From Nectonema munidae (lineage: Eukaryota; Nematomorpha; Nectonematoida; Nectonematidae), in NCBI GenBank assembly GCA_030549495.1, contig JAUIRK010000007.1, forward strand, positions 368,501 through 432,500: a stretch of 64,000 nt of DNA, written 5' to 3'. The notes beneath the pieces are model-generated. The model ran no database searches and was not told the origin of the DNA. It saw only the letters and a list, made by a program, of their open reading frames with translations. Position numbers and translations under genes: made by a program. This document shows positions 1 to 12,014 of the stretch, one piece after another; the stretch's first letter is position 1; each line of letters starts with the position of its first letter.

Positions 1-2340
1 ATAATTCCACATTTTGTATATTTTTCATTTCAAACAAACCCATGCTTTTTGACTTTCTGTTTCTCTCTATAAATTTTGTGAAACTTATTACGTTTTGCAT
101 TCCGCAAAATTAAATTTTTCGCCAATATTCCAACTAACTTAATAATTAACTAAATAGCTCATTTTTTTTACAAAACACTTTTTCAAAAAATGTGCGTTCG
201 ACCAAGTGTTCATCAACGAGAAATGTATAGACAAAAGTGGGGAAATCAATTTTAGAATTATTAATAGATTATTTTTAAACATAACGGAATATGATAAGCT
301 GTTTAAAATGTAATGTTTTAAATTAATGTTAAGAACGTTAAGTTCTATGTCTTTTTAAACGTAAAATAACAGTTTCTTTCTTTTTTAACTCTTTTGACCG
401 TAATAAAAGTATCTTACCTTGGCGAACAAAGCGAATTGATGTTATAAGAGCATTACTTTCTTAGTTCTCTTTAAAACCTACGACTTAGTCGTCTACACAA
501 GCACACTCAAGCTTTCACCAAACATTTTAAATGAAAGAACCTTTTAGAACAAAAGGAAAAGTGGATCCCGCATATAAAAGTAAAGATGATGAAGTTGCAG
601 AGAAGGGAGTATTCTTCGAGGTACAGTTCAATCGTGGTCAAGTACTTTCTCTTGATGAAGTTCGTGTCGAAGATGAGAAAAGGCGATGAAAAGGATCTAA
701 AAGTTGAATAAAATGGCAATTCAATTCACTTACTCCGAAACACATTTTGCTCTTATCAAGAAGAGAGATAAAGCGATCAACATGGAAATGTATTTAAAAT
801 TAGCAGTGAAGCACATCGTTTTATAGGACTGTCCACCCTTCAAAGTCTAGATTTTGGAGATTAAAAATTTTAGCCGTATATCTTAAGAGCCTCATACAGA
901 TAAACGAATACTATATGTGTACAAACAACAAAACGGATTTTTTTGTAGAACAACAATTGAATTTCGCAAATCTATTTTTATAATAATAATTAAAAATTTT
1001 TATATCTACATTATTAAAAACACTTTTTGTGAGAGCCATATCTATAAGTGTAGTTATTCAAGACTGTTATTACGTTTGGTAGAAAAAGGAGAAATGAATT
1101 TTTACAAGTGAAAACGACATTAAGATGAAAATCTCTATTTAAAGATAAGATATTGACTTTAAATTTAATATATGTAATGCAGAAAATTATTCGAGTGGTC
1201 CGATGGAACTTTCTGAAGTTCCGCATTCGGCTTATGGCCGTTGTTTTAGACCCCGCTCTAAAAGCTTAGTGATTGCATGCATTCCTATCTGTTCCTCAAG
1301 ATAGGTAAGCTTGCCTTTATTTTCCGTTTACGTTTTTCATCAGCGAACATGTGTATTGTGTGGTATATTGGGAAATTATAAGGACTCATTTTTACAACGT
1401 TTGGGCAAATTGGTGAAATGGAACGTTTTTTGGCGAGGCTTGATTTGATAAAAATTATTTAAAAAGCGCATAAATTTTATAATTTTTTGCTTTCCTACTT
1501 AAGTGAAAGTGCTGACATAGACTTTATAAAAGATTGCTTACTTTGTTTGAAAAAAACTTTGTTCAGTGTTGAGAAGAGTGTCCAAAATTGAAATGCTCTA
1601 TAAAACAAAGTAACAAAAGATACCAAAAGATAACCAGTGCTATTGATTAGCCTACTCTGCGTATCATAGGAAGAAAAGAGTAGGAAGCACGCTGTAAATC
1701 TTACACAACATTTAAATGGGTGGGATGCATGTAACCAAACTAGCATTAGATGATTTTAATACCACTGTGCGCAATGCAGAAAAAACTTTGGGGAAAACTG
1801 AATTTATTTCGATAATAAAGAACTGTACATGAATTTATTATTACTACTCTATAAACTCTTAAAGTGATATTTTACAGGAATCACCGATTTTTCCGTAAAA
1901 TCCAATCAAGTTTCCAATTTTTGGATGATATGCCATGAAGGTTTCCATTTCTCATCCAAACTTAATTTAGCCCTATAATTAGCTTACTTTTTTTACCAGA
2001 CGGTTTCTCAAACACCATAATTTTTAGTTGTTTGATTTTTTCGATAACAAAAATTGATCACAAATTGATTCACGAATAGCTAAAGAAAGAACAAAGATGA
2101 AAAGAGCAATACAATTGTAACTGCAGAATATCTTAGGAATCCACAAACCTATCAATAACCATATTTTTTCAAAAGCAAAGCTGGGTATTGCTTCTTTTAG
2201 ACGCGTTAACAAATTTCTTTTTATGAAATCATAAGCAAAGTATAGGCTTGGTTGCTTGATTTCTACATCAAAACACTTTCAGTGGTAAAGCTAAATGCGT
2301 GTATTATGCAATAAATATTTTTGTGATTTTAATTTTGGGT
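1..2340. other. Non-coding AT-rich DNA, nothing recognised
   Basis: Only short, compositionally random frames are seen, with no conserved motif, splice-bounded exon or repeat end that I could support. The stretch lies on the 3' side of the minus-strand adenylyl cyclase exons, so it may be intron of that gene or sequence beyond it. I looked here for the next cyclase exon (the remainder of C1a) and did not find it. Confidence 0.4.
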
Positions 2341-2365
2341 ATTTTTTATAATTTTTTTAAGAGTT

Positions 2366-2435
2366 GCAAGCATGCGGGTTCGAACCACTGACCTTTGATT
2401 GGGGTACGCGCTATTAACAACCATTCCGGCTAAAA
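2366..2435 (-). repeat. tRNA-like sequence, probably a SINE head or tRNA pseudogene
   Basis: On the minus strand a perfect Pol III B box (ggttcgaaccc, reverse complement of 2376-2386) lies downstream of an A-box-like stretch reading TAGCCGGAATGGTTGTTAAT. The spacing fits a tRNA. The acceptor stem does not pair convincingly, so a functional tRNA is unlikely. The family and its 3' tail were not identified. Confidence 0.4.
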
Positions 2436-2647
2436 GTATATGCATTGAATGATGAATTTAAAACTTTTGAAATATACAGTGGGATCGCGTTAGAACTAAT
2501 CGGATTGAGTACAACTATCCAAGATTTAAAATGAAATATTTCTCTCATAAATAAGTGGAAACATGACGCCTGACACATCAACATGCTGCAACTTTTATAC
2601 TGAATTTGAATATGGAATCACTTTTACTCGACCTACAGATAAGTCGA

Positions 2648-2662
2648 CCCCCCCCCCCCCCC
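2648..2662 (+). repeat. Poly-C tract
   Basis: An uninterrupted run of about 15 C residues in otherwise AT-rich DNA, followed by a short pyrimidine stretch. It has no associated gene. Confidence 0.8.
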
Positions 2663-4930
2663 TCCTCCAAAATCTAAGTCAATATTTAAGATTTAGCTAA
2701 TATATGATATCGATTTAGCTAATAAAATAATACAAAACTCGGACAAGTTATTGCCCAGTTAAGATTTAACTTTTTCGCTTTGTGTGCTGGCAATTGTAAA
2801 TACTTTTTTATTTTAATTGTATATTAGCAAGAAAAAGAGGATTTCATCGTTTTCTAATTGTGGTTATTTAACACTTTGAATTTTTTGCGAAGACCACCTT
2901 CCCCAAAGAATAAAAAATCTGGCGGGGGTAGACTCCTCAGTATTTACATCACTGGTTTTTGCACCAAGTTGTTGCCGGTATCAGCTTGAGATTAGGCTTG
3001 CTCACCTATAACAACATGCCTCAAGATGGAAAGGTTCGCCTTTTGTTACTGTTGTATAAGACTGCCTACGATTTTGAGATACAGAGAGCAGACTAATTAT
3101 TATTATTACTCAACACCAAAAATGAAGTAACTTAAGGCAGTAGCTTACCCTTTCGACAATGTTAGGGCTTGAGTGTTCTCTATTCGCCACCTGACCCCAC
3201 GCTTCTATCAACTTTGTTGAGTATTTTTGTCGCGACACATTTGAATTTGTCTAAAACATGAAAGAAGGCCTTTGGTTGAACAAGTTATTTCAATGTTGTG
3301 CGTTTCAAACAGAGCAATGTCTAATAACCTAACCCTAAGCCTAACCCCATCACATCAAATAAAACGTTAAGGAGAATATTGAATTTTTAGTCGATGAGAA
3401 TGAGGGGGAGGGAGGGGAGGAGAAGTTTATAGTTTTTGAACTGAAGTTCTTCATACTTATTTTTAAAGCATGGTTATATTTTTCAATGTAAAAATATACT
3501 CACATATGATATTTTAGTTAGGATTTTTTGATTAAAAATTTAGAGATAAATTTCTCTTTCATTACATTCTGATGTTCTTACGTGGGATGCCGGTATTTTC
3601 TAGTAGGGTTCGGCCAACTGTCTTGTGGGTAGAGGAGGAGGGGAGGAGCGACCCAGACAGTTCACGTTTAAAAAAGCACTGCATGTTTTGCCAAAAGATT
3701 TATTAAGCCCACACAACGAAGGATAAGACACTGGAATAGATAGTATGGCGCTTGCTTCAACGTAGTTTGTTCAAAGATCAGATAAAACTTGGCTTACGTG
3801 CAAATTGGTTGGATTAACGTAGTAGGTTTTCGTATTTCGCATTTTAATGTACAAGCTTCTTTCCTCTCCATAAGCGGGCTCCACTTCAAATTTAGAGTTT
3901 AAGCAGTTTAGCGTTTCGCTGGTGATATGGATTTTCCTTAAAAACATTGATTTAAAGATAATTCAAATTGACTGTGTCAAAACCACTCTTGCATCGCTAA
4001 ATCTCACCAGACATAATAACAACAACTTTAATTGGGAGACAAAACGTCACTCAAACTCAATTACGGATAACCAAGAATCTTTTGACGTAAATTTTAACTT
4101 AACTAATCAACTAATGCACTGACTCGCCAACTAACTAATTTATCAACTATCTAACTACTGACTAACTGTTACTAACTTAATCTTTTTATTTTCTTCTGTC
4201 TTAACTATAAATTATTATAGAACAAATGGAACAACAAAATCGCAAGATACTTGGATTAGCTAACATTTTTATAGAAATCGGCATAAATTTCAATATCGCG
4301 TCACAAAATGGCTGAAGCCATCATCCGAGTTAGCGCATAATGGAATAGAGCATAAATCAAGAAAAGGGCTAGGCATGTTTTGAAATGCAAAAATTCATCA
4401 AAAGGTAGAGAAGATAGAATCCATAGATGAAATCATCATAGGCTGTCTTATAAGAAAAAAGACAACAAGAAATTCAATATTATTTAAGTTTACATGACAA
4501 TTGCAGATTACAAATATGAAAAAACACTATAAACTTATGATAAAATTGATTCCCCAATCAAACAACTTGGTGAAGATTAGATCGCGTTATCATTATTATG
4601 TGCGATTTTAACTCAGCTTTTGGTGAACAGTAAAGAAAATTAATAGTTGGAGTCCACGGAAATAACGAAAATAAAAAAAGAAAATGAAAGAAAAAGAACC
4701 TATTTTGCTTGAGTATTGTAAGACCAAATATTTTGCTATAGGAAGTATATACACGATGGGCAAGCTAAAAAGAGAAGACACATGCCCGAGAAATGATTGC
4801 AATATCAAGAGGTACATTAACAACATTGTTTTAATTAAAGAAAATTGGCAATTGTCCCAATAAGTGTAGTAGACCTATCAGCCGCTCAGATCGGCCAGCT
4901 TGTCATAACATGGTTTCTGGAAATTTTATA
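2663..4930. other. Gene-free stretch with CTAA-rich patch
   Basis: No coding sequence is recognised. Around 4090-4175 a run rich in ctaact/ctaac words makes a low-complexity patch. At 3330-3350 a short cctaaccctaagcctaac run resembles telomere repeat but is too short and irregular to call. Purine-rich G tracts occur near 3400 and 3635. Confidence 0.4.
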
Positions 4931-4939
4931 TTCAAATTA

Positions 4940-5500
4940 AAAATAAACTGGAATGGTAAACGAAAACAAAAAGCACACAATGTACCAATTCAACATCAAC
5001 TAAGAAATCAACTTGAAAGTATCAAACCTCTAAAGATTTAGACAGTGTGAAAAAAGAAATGAAGAAAAACTCAAAACTAAAACCATTAATTGGGAAGAAA
5101 CTAGAACATCGAGCACTCAAATAATTGAAGAATTTTAGGACATCAAAAAGGTGAAAAAGAAAACATCGTATTACAGATGAAATTTATAGCTTAAGTTGAA
5201 CAGCGTAACAAGGAAAAAATAAGAAATGACAAAAGAGATAAGTACATATATCAAAGATTGTCTAAAGAAGTTGAATATAATACCGGCTGAATAACGAAAG
5301 CCAATTCGTGGAACAGTTTAGAAGCAAAGAACTACACAATGGGAATCGACAAAAGAATCAAAATGCCGAATAACAATCAAAGAAGTAAAAGAATAATCTC
5401 TGGACAGATCGGCACGAAGTTGGAAAAAGGTGTAAAGGATTTATTTCAAACAATAACAAAGGAAAGCAGAACAAACAGAGATTTCACATTTTTCAAAATA
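4940..5500 (+). pseudogene. Possible degenerate LINE fragment (endonuclease-RT linker-like)
   Basis: Several short plus-strand frames in succession are rich in Lys, Glu and Asn. They contain pieces such as LRNQLESIKPL, SVKKEMKK and DKRDKYIYQRLSKEV, which remind me of the charged linker between the endonuclease and reverse transcriptase domains of RTE/CR1-type LINEs. No catalytic motif of either domain is present and the frame is interrupted repeatedly. This is a weak call based on texture. A chance lysine-rich stretch in AT-rich DNA is a real alternative. Confidence 0.2.
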
Positions 5501-6057
5501 GAATTGGATAAGAGCAGTACTTATGAATGTTTGCGGAAGAGGAGGTGCCGAAACCTTTGTTCTAGTAAGCGTGAGGCTGAAATGAAATGAGCAAAACTTA
5601 TGTTGGGCTTTTCACTTTTAAAAAGAAGAAGGTGCATCGCATCCTCTTTTTACACATCTGAATAATAGTTTTAGTTTCCTGAAAAATTATTAATTTATTT
5701 CTTCTGAAAAAGGATTTCCAAAATCGATTTCAAGATAAGCCACCTATAAGAAGAGACGAAACTCTATAATCTCTCTCTTTTTAAACATTTGCATTCTTTT
5801 TTATGTGCATGATGTTAGAGATAAATGTTCCTATAAAGGAAGAAGAGCTTTTTAAATGAATTAACAACACGTACCAAATCAAAAAAATTAAAGAAACGAC
5901 TATAGAAGTGTTACTCTTGTTTCCCTACTATCTTCGACACTGGCACCAGCATTAATTTGAAATCATTTCCCAAAAAAATACGTTGAATTTGGAAATGACT
6001 TACGATTTAAAAGCCATATGTGACTTTGGATGAGTAAAGAAAATAAAAGATTCGTAC

Positions 6058-6216
6058 CCTGGTTGACCTGTTGTCTCCATAACATTTGCTAAAGTAACAT
6101 CATTTGACCATATGTCAAACTGCCACTTTTTGTAGCCGATTATTCCGCAAAATACATTTCCAGTGTGCACACCAATCCGCATGTCTACATCAATTCCCAT
6201 ACTTTCTCTAACTTTT
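6058..6216 (-). CDS. Adenylyl cyclase exon: second half of C1a catalytic domain
   Basis: This 159-nt exon has an AG acceptor and a GT donor (gtacga). It encodes a stretch containing [16 protein letters not shown] and then [21 protein letters not shown]. That is the conserved class III cyclase segment forming part of the ATP-binding face: the R-x-G-x-H-x-G core followed by the D-x-W-x-x-D-V-x-x-A-N block. It enters with two nucleotides completing an Arg codon begun in the previous exon and leaves after two nucleotides of a Gly codon. The next exon, expected to begin near K-V-H-I-S, was not found in the left 6 kb. The core looks intact, so I read it as part of a working host gene. The subtype is not decided; the C-G-I-I-G and ANVMETTG wording is divergent from mammalian types. 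Confidence 0.9.
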
Positions 6217-7654
6217 CTACCAATTGTCAAAGGTTAAGTAATAATTATAATCCAGAAATTGATAATCTTTTAAAAATAAATTTCATTAAAAGACGTAAAC
6301 TTGAATTTGAAGTTATTAGACATGGAAAGACTGGGAAAAATGTATATTCATTTAAACCAGTCCAAAATTTGAAGTATGTAATTGTTTAAAATTGTTTAAT
6401 TGTTAAAGAAAAACTAAATTTTTCATAATTACTACTTACTGTTTTTTATTCACATAGATGAAGTTACATTTTTTCATCTTTATTAAAAAGTTAAAAGATT
6501 TATCTGCCTTTCCTAATTCATAAAAATAAATTGAATTCTGCGGATCTAAACGCCTAAACCAGACCTTTCTATACTTTGTCTTGTGCTTTCATTGTGCTGT
6601 TATCTGTGTAAGAGATTAAAGACGGCACCTTAACACGAATATTAGACATATCGCTGAAATCATTAACACACTAATCATGCTCATATATGGCTTAGTTAGA
6701 AAATGTATGACAAATATTTCATTTAATTGAAAAGATGCATTTTATTGATTAAATGGAACTTAACTTAGCATAACCAGGACAATTAACTTCACCAAAAAAC
6801 TCTTAAACATGGCATTTCACATTTATCAAAAATCCTAGCATCACTAGCGTTACATACGTTGCATTGAAATAAAAAGCAGATAACGTTATTAGAATGAAAT
6901 ATTTCGCAATAGATTTCATCGTTAGCTTTGAAACTTCCGATAAATTTCTTTCATTTGAGACTCTTCCAATACAACATTTATTTTGAAAAGAAGTGTCAAC
7001 ATTCACTTTTGAATTAGTTCTATAAAGGCAAAGGAAGTTTTTTTATTGAAACCAAAATAAATCATATAAATTTGTGTAATAAAATTTTAATACTCAAATA
7101 ACTTTTTACTTGCGCAGGAAGATGGGTCAAAAAGAGAACTTAAAAAAACATAATGAGAAGTTCCTTGTGGTGAAAAGTTAGAGCATTCTTACTTTGTGTC
7201 TGTATCAATATTGTTTATATGAGACTAATTATCTAGATTAAATTTTTTTGAGGCACTATAGAAAGATCTTTCTGAAAAGGTAGAATAGAAAACCATTTTT
7301 AGGTCAATAAAATCATCAATTTTTCATTAAGACGAAAAAGAATACTTTTATGATTTTTATAGAGAAGTTATAAAATTTTAAATCTTTTTTTACTCGCTTT
7401 TTTACGAATAATTGTTTGTGTACATATTTTCACAAAAATTGGAAAAATTATTATTACTCTCAAAAGACAGACATAAGAAAAATATTTTTTGCATATTTTT
7501 TCATTATAATTCCCAAATTTATGCATAAAAACGGTCAGATACACGGTGAGTAACGAAACACCAGTGATGACAATAGCTTAATTTGGTAGCTAGCTACACA
7601 AAACAGCACTCCAATCTTTTAGAATATGCAAAAACAATCAATTAGGTTCTCTAC
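6217..7654. other. Intron of adenylyl cyclase gene (1.4 kb)
   Basis: Bounded by a donor at 7654 and an acceptor at 6217 on the minus strand. The content is AT-rich with no recognisable element. Confidence 0.75.
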
Positions 7655-7782
7655 CTGATGGTGTCAATCATGGTGAGTCCGACATTAATGGCGTTGCACG
7701 CATGATTAGGTCTTGAAATCGGCAGTCCTGAGATGCAGTAGTAGCAGTCTCCCAAAAACTTGATCCGCATGCTTTGATTCAT
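7655..7782 (-). CDS. Adenylyl cyclase exon: LGDCYYC segment of C1a
   Basis: This 128-nt exon encodes MRIKFLGDCYYCISGLP and then a run ending in GLTMIDTIR. The Asp of L-G-D-C-Y-Y-C is the second of the two metal-binding aspartates of membrane adenylyl cyclases and is present. The acceptor (tttag) and donor (gtagag) are good, and both phases match the neighbours: it starts on a codon boundary and ends after AG of an Arg codon. Length and wording agree closely with the same exon in animal cyclases. It sits between the 9125-9251 and 6058-6216 exons in the correct order. Confidence 0.93.
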
Positions 7783-9124
7783 CTAAAGAAGATCCATGCA
7801 ATCTATTACACATTCATCGAACACATTACCGCAAAATAGTTTTCTCAAATTTGGTCATCTAAGCTCTTTACATCCTAAATCAAATTCTTAATTTAAGGCA
7901 GTGAAATGGCTTTCTCATTCATCGATCGTGTTGATTTTTCAGGAAGCAAAGTATGTGTCTATGAACTTGAAACAATATATATACCAGCTCTTTCACTTTA
8001 GTTCAAAGCTCAGTGAGCAGTGTCCGAAAAAATAAAATTGAATCGGAATATTCCCAGGGCCATATTATTCTGAATCTTAACAAAAATAGCCATAAATTTT
8101 ACTCTATGCATCTTTGTCACATCAAATTTTGCAACTTTTATTATTCCATTTTATGAGGGAGAGCTAGTTTTAAAAAAGTCTTTCTACCTTGGGCGAGAAT
8201 TATTCTAATGTTACTTTTTCAAATATTTCAAACTGCTCTTGGCGTTAATTTTATTTGATAAAATTTTTAACTCATTTTCCATTACCTCAACTTTAGTTTT
8301 AAGATCTAGACAAGGAATACCTACATAATAACGGTCCAAATCTAAACTTAAAGAAGACCACATGCCCAGTGGCATAGGGAAAATAAGAAAATTTGAAAAA
8401 TAAAATCCCAATTTCTGAGAAGCTTAAAAGTCAAGTTGGATTTTAGCGAAAATAATTTCAACACTTCAGGAATGCAGATCGATTTCTAGTAGAGAATAAA
8501 AATAGGGGCGCCTGGCAAAAATTGAGAGGCGCCGAGCCACAGGCCTCTTCCTGGCTACACCCCTTCATGCATATGCCGCGAATGTGACACTGAGAGTTAC
8601 GAATAAATTAAAAATCTTAAAGCATTGAAGTATTCCTCAATCAAGGCATTTAGTTGAGCACTTTTTGGGAAAAATGAGTTAACAAATAGCGAAGCTGATT
8701 AAGTATATTTTTCATAAATTTGAAATAAATCATCAATGAAAGAAAAGAAATTAGCTCTATACTTGTAGACATTGAGGAATATACATCATTTGTAAACACT
8801 TTATTGTTTTTTACATTCTTTACAAATTTCGTTATGCTGAAGATTGATAAGTGAAACTTTGCGTTTTTTTACCCCCTCCTGACTTCCAGATGTTAAAATC
8901 TTGATTAAAATATCTCTAGTTTCACAGTCTTACTATGTATGACATATATACGTCAGGATGTTTACTGATTTCATCCCTACCCCAGCTGGAATCAATAAAA
9001 TTGGAACGCAATAACTCAGATAACCTTAATTTTGCTTCCTAATAAATACATTTTCTATTTTTTGTAATGTTGTTCTAGTTTTGTGATGTTGGCTAAGACA
9101 ATAATAAACAAAGTGGGAGCTTAC
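7783..9124. other. Intron of adenylyl cyclase gene (1.3 kb)
   Basis: Non-coding. Around 8505-8570 there is a GC-richer patch with gggcgcctgg, ggcgccgagcc and ggctacaccc. It looks like a small remnant of a dispersed element, with imperfect internal inverted symmetry around ggcgcc. Confidence 0.6.
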
Positions 9125-9251
9125 TGTTGCTATTTCATCAAACTTTTCAAAGAGAGCATTCAGCGTTTTTACGAGTGTTTGTGGCACTAGAACTTCGGCT
9201 AACTTCGTAAAATTGATGATGTCGGCGAAGAGAATGCTAAAGAATCGGCAT
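9125..9251 (-). CDS. Adenylyl cyclase exon: FADI metal-binding segment of C1a
   Basis: The gene makes cyclic AMP from ATP at the plasma membrane. Animal forms have two six-helix membrane domains and two cyclase domains (C1, C2) that pair to form one active site. This 127-nt exon carries the opening of C1a: FSILFADIINFTKLAE, then a helix ending LFEKFDEIAT. The Asp of F-A-D-I is the first metal-binding aspartate and is present. The exon begins with one nucleotide that completes an Arg codon and ends on a codon boundary before donor gtaagc. Together with the exons at 7655 and 6058, the C1a signature is continuous and without frame breaks, which argues against a pseudogene. Confidence 0.94.
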
Positions 9252-9289
9252 CTTAAGAAGGTTCGGATGAAGGAAAGGAGCTGTCTCAC

Positions 9290-9432
9290 CTGACATTCGT
9301 GTGGAATTGTATGTACATATCGTGGAATTGCCTTTTCGGATTATCGCTTGCACCTTCGTTGATGAGCTTGACAAAGTGATTTTTGTATTCTACTTGTATG
9401 TACGCTGGAATTATGCTTAAGAGCAGAGAATC
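9290..9432 (-). CDS. Adenylyl cyclase exon: start of the cytoplasmic C1 region
   Basis: A 143-nt exon beginning DSLLLSIIPAYIQVEYKNHF, corresponding to the conserved cyclase run in which an amphipathic LLLSLLP helix follows a charged linker. It then has NPKRQFHDMYIQFHTNV, matching the P-x-x-FH-x-x-Y-I-x-x-x-x-N-V segment just before FADI. The acceptor is tctcag and the donor gtgaga. The intron to the next exon is only 38 nt (9252-9289), very short for this gene. It ends with AG of an Arg codon completed at 9251. The start was extended from an apparent inner acceptor at 9405 because the upstream 28 nt encode the expected LLLSIIP helix and make the phases agree. Confidence 0.9.
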
Positions 9433-10960
9433 CTGAGATAAATATACGCGTCGCGAATATAATTTGTCCTGAGTAATTTAGCAAACAACTCTACAGTTTC
9501 GAAAAAAGAAGGTTTTTCTCAGGAAATTTGTTTAAAAAAGGAGAATACACCAGAGGTTCAAATTGCTTAGCACTCACACGTTTTGTAGATTTAAAGTAAA
9601 TCCAATTCAAATAATTTTTTCTTAAAATTTGTTGCCACCATTTATCCGAAATGAAGGTCAACTTATAAGCAAGTAAAATATGAAAGTAATTTTTACAATA
9701 GACGAGTTATTTGTAAAATCAGGCTTTAATCGGTGCGCTTGAAATTTTCTTGCTTCGACAAAATTCCAAACGTGGTTGTGAGTAAGATTAAAATATAAAA
9801 CAACGGTTCTTACAGTGGCGGACTGAAGCCTCAGTCAACCGGTCACGGCCCAAACGCCCAAATCTGCAACAGACCCAATACCCTTAACATGTGTTAGTTT
9901 ACTCTGCTAAAATAGTTTTCAATCATTATCTTTCATATTTAAAATGTCTCCGAGTGTAAAAAATGAAAGCATAAAGGTTTGGTCCAAAAGAGAAAAGAAA
10001 AGCTTGTTCAGATGCAGACCAAGCAAAGGAAAGACAGGCTCGTCTAGCAAATGGGCAGAACTCAAGTAGTGAAAGCTTATTCAACTTGGCAAGTGAGTCC
10101 CTTGCAGAGATAGAATTGGACCGGCAGCAATGAACTGCCGCTCTAAGATGCATATACACGAGTGTTTAAATTCTTCATTAAAACCCAAAATCTAAACTTG
10201 CAACCAGTTATTCCAAATCCACAAACATTTATTGAAAAATATTAAAATAACTTCATGTCGGTTTTTAAAAAAGTTAAGATAATATGCAAAGCTGAATTAT
10301 TCTAGAGACTTCACTACTCTTTAAAGAACAATTTGTTGGTAAAGTGATGAAATTAAATTTAGAGTGTTGAATTTGATGGAGTAGACTTTTCTTTATATGA
10401 TTAATCGATATATTATGCCTAAAAAGTGGATTGATAAAGTTTTGGTATAATCGCTTAAAAGGAATTGTTAATTCTCTCTAGTAGGGTAATTTATAAAAAA
10501 AACCGAAAACTAAAATTATTTTATAAAAATCTACAAATAAATTTAGGTTCTGATAGTAGAGTGGTTTTATAATTGTGTTGGAAATTGTTACAGATTAAAT
10601 GTTAAAATTTCTCAAAAAGTTTAAAATTAGCAAATATAAAAAATATGCACCTCTCATCTGCTAATTATGAAGAAAACTGAAAAATACAAAATTATAAAAA
10701 AAATCCAATTTTATTTGTAATTCAAATGGTAGCCCAAGCAATATAAAAACTCATTTAAGCATGTTGAAAACTTGCATTACACAGGTTTACCAAGTTGATA
10801 ACTATAACTCACGAAAAGATGCGATAAAATGCATGCACTGAATTGCAATATCTACTTGCGTTTAACCTAAAGTTGAACTATAATAATGAACTATTATATG
10901 TTATTTGACAATGGCCTGTGGTACAACTTTTAAATTATTATTAATTATAATGCGAGATAG
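9433..10960. other. Right-hand part of a 6.3-kb cyclase intron, no element recognised
   Basis: Lies within the intron between the 15763-15915 and 9290-9432 exons. It is AT-rich and has no supported feature. A G/A-rich patch at 9960-10140 gives an antisense frame, but it lacks any known motif. Confidence 0.5.
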
Positions 10961-10969
10961 ATAGCATTG

Positions 10970-11033
10970 GTGTGTGATTCCTTTATCGCACATTGTCGGT
11001 ATAAATATACAAATACTCTTCGTTAAAAAACAG
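10970..11033 (+). repeat. Promoter-like repeat 'Y', copy 1
   Basis: Contains tcgcacattgtcggtataaa and then, after a short gap, cttcgttaaaaaacag. The same arrangement recurs at 14913-14976 with identical blocks tcggtataaatata and ttcgttaaaaa. A TATAAATA box about 20-25 nt upstream of a conserved TTCGTT block is what a Pol II core promoter of a mobile element would look like. Function is inference; the repetition is seen directly. Confidence 0.5.
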
Positions 11034-11135
11034 TAAAATGATATTTATCAAGTACTTATATGTATTCTGAAAGCCCATAAAAAATGCTCTAATTTGGTAT
11101 ATCGCATGATACATTTGGTTTGAGAAATGCAAAGG

Positions 11136-11343
11136 TCGGAAAATCACTGAAGTAAATTCCATGGAAAATCTGTGAAGTAAGTTTTCACGCTTTGTGCATA
11201 AACCGCTCTCCCTCTCTCTAGCTGGCCAATCTTCCTCTGTGTTACATTTTCTTTTTCACTTTTTTACTCACGAAAGTGTGACATCTACGCCAATATCACT
11301 ACGCTGGGAAACAATTTATAAAGAGATGAGGAAATTCAATGTT
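11136..11343 (-). repeat. Repeat 'X', copy 1 (inverted relative to copy 2)
   Basis: The reverse complement of this stretch matches 14515-14755 over about 200 bp. Shared blocks include ttggcgtagat, atgtaacacag, ttggccagctagagagag (taggccagctagagagag in copy 2), tttatgcacaaag (cttatgcacaaag) and agattttccatggaattt. Copy 1 has two of the ttccatgga-associated units where copy 2 has more. No coding potential is evident. Confidence 0.65.
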
Positions 11344-12014
11344 TTATTTGAATTAATTGAGCCACACAGGGATCACTCCCATCATTACTATTTAGTAATA
11401 CTAACTCGGGCATTTTATTAGCACATATGTCAATACTATTTTCACATGTGTGGATTTTCCCACAATCATTCTCGCCCTCCTCACTTATTTCATTTAGTTC
11501 TGCAATAAGAATATTCTCTATTTTTACTCTACGTTTATCCTTTAACAAGAAGCATTTCCCAATAAAGACTACGTGTTTGGCCTGCATGAGCATTTTCATA
11601 ATATAAGTATGGAAAAAGATGGCTACAAATATTTTTAAAAATTGGAGCCCTCTAGTAGTCTTGTTTATTACTGTACAAAACAACGTTGCCAAGGGATATT
11701 TAATTTTCATTTTTGTGGCTTGTGATTTTATTACTATATCTACGTTTCATCTTTATCAATAATAAATCATTTGAATTAATGATATGGGTGTAAGAATCCC
11801 TTAGGAAGAAAAAAATTTAAAGAATGCTTAGAGAATTCCTTTTTTAAAAAATCCCTTTGTAAAATTTTTATTTCTTTTTCTGAGTCCATTAAGCTGTAAA
11901 CAATTGAGTGTTTTCTTTTAACACATATTTTAGAATTTTTTCGCAACAATGCAGCAAAAAGGAATTCGAGTATACGCGTTAACTTTAAAAAATATTTGAG
12001 ACTTTATATATTTT

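Noticed and set aside
3325-3352. Telomere-like cctaaccctaagcctaacccc run
   Set aside because: Too short and irregular to be an interstitial telomere; similar chance runs occur near 17830 and 21565.
4608-4826. Hydrophobic minus-strand frame, considered as a further cyclase membrane exon
   Set aside because: It lies downstream of C1a, where a second membrane domain could occur. However, it has no usable splice borders or phase fit, and C1b, which should come before it, is missing.
11336-11710. 124-codon minus-strand frame
   Set aside because: It overlaps the end of repeat X copy 1, has no recognisable motif and does not fit the cyclase exons in phase or content.
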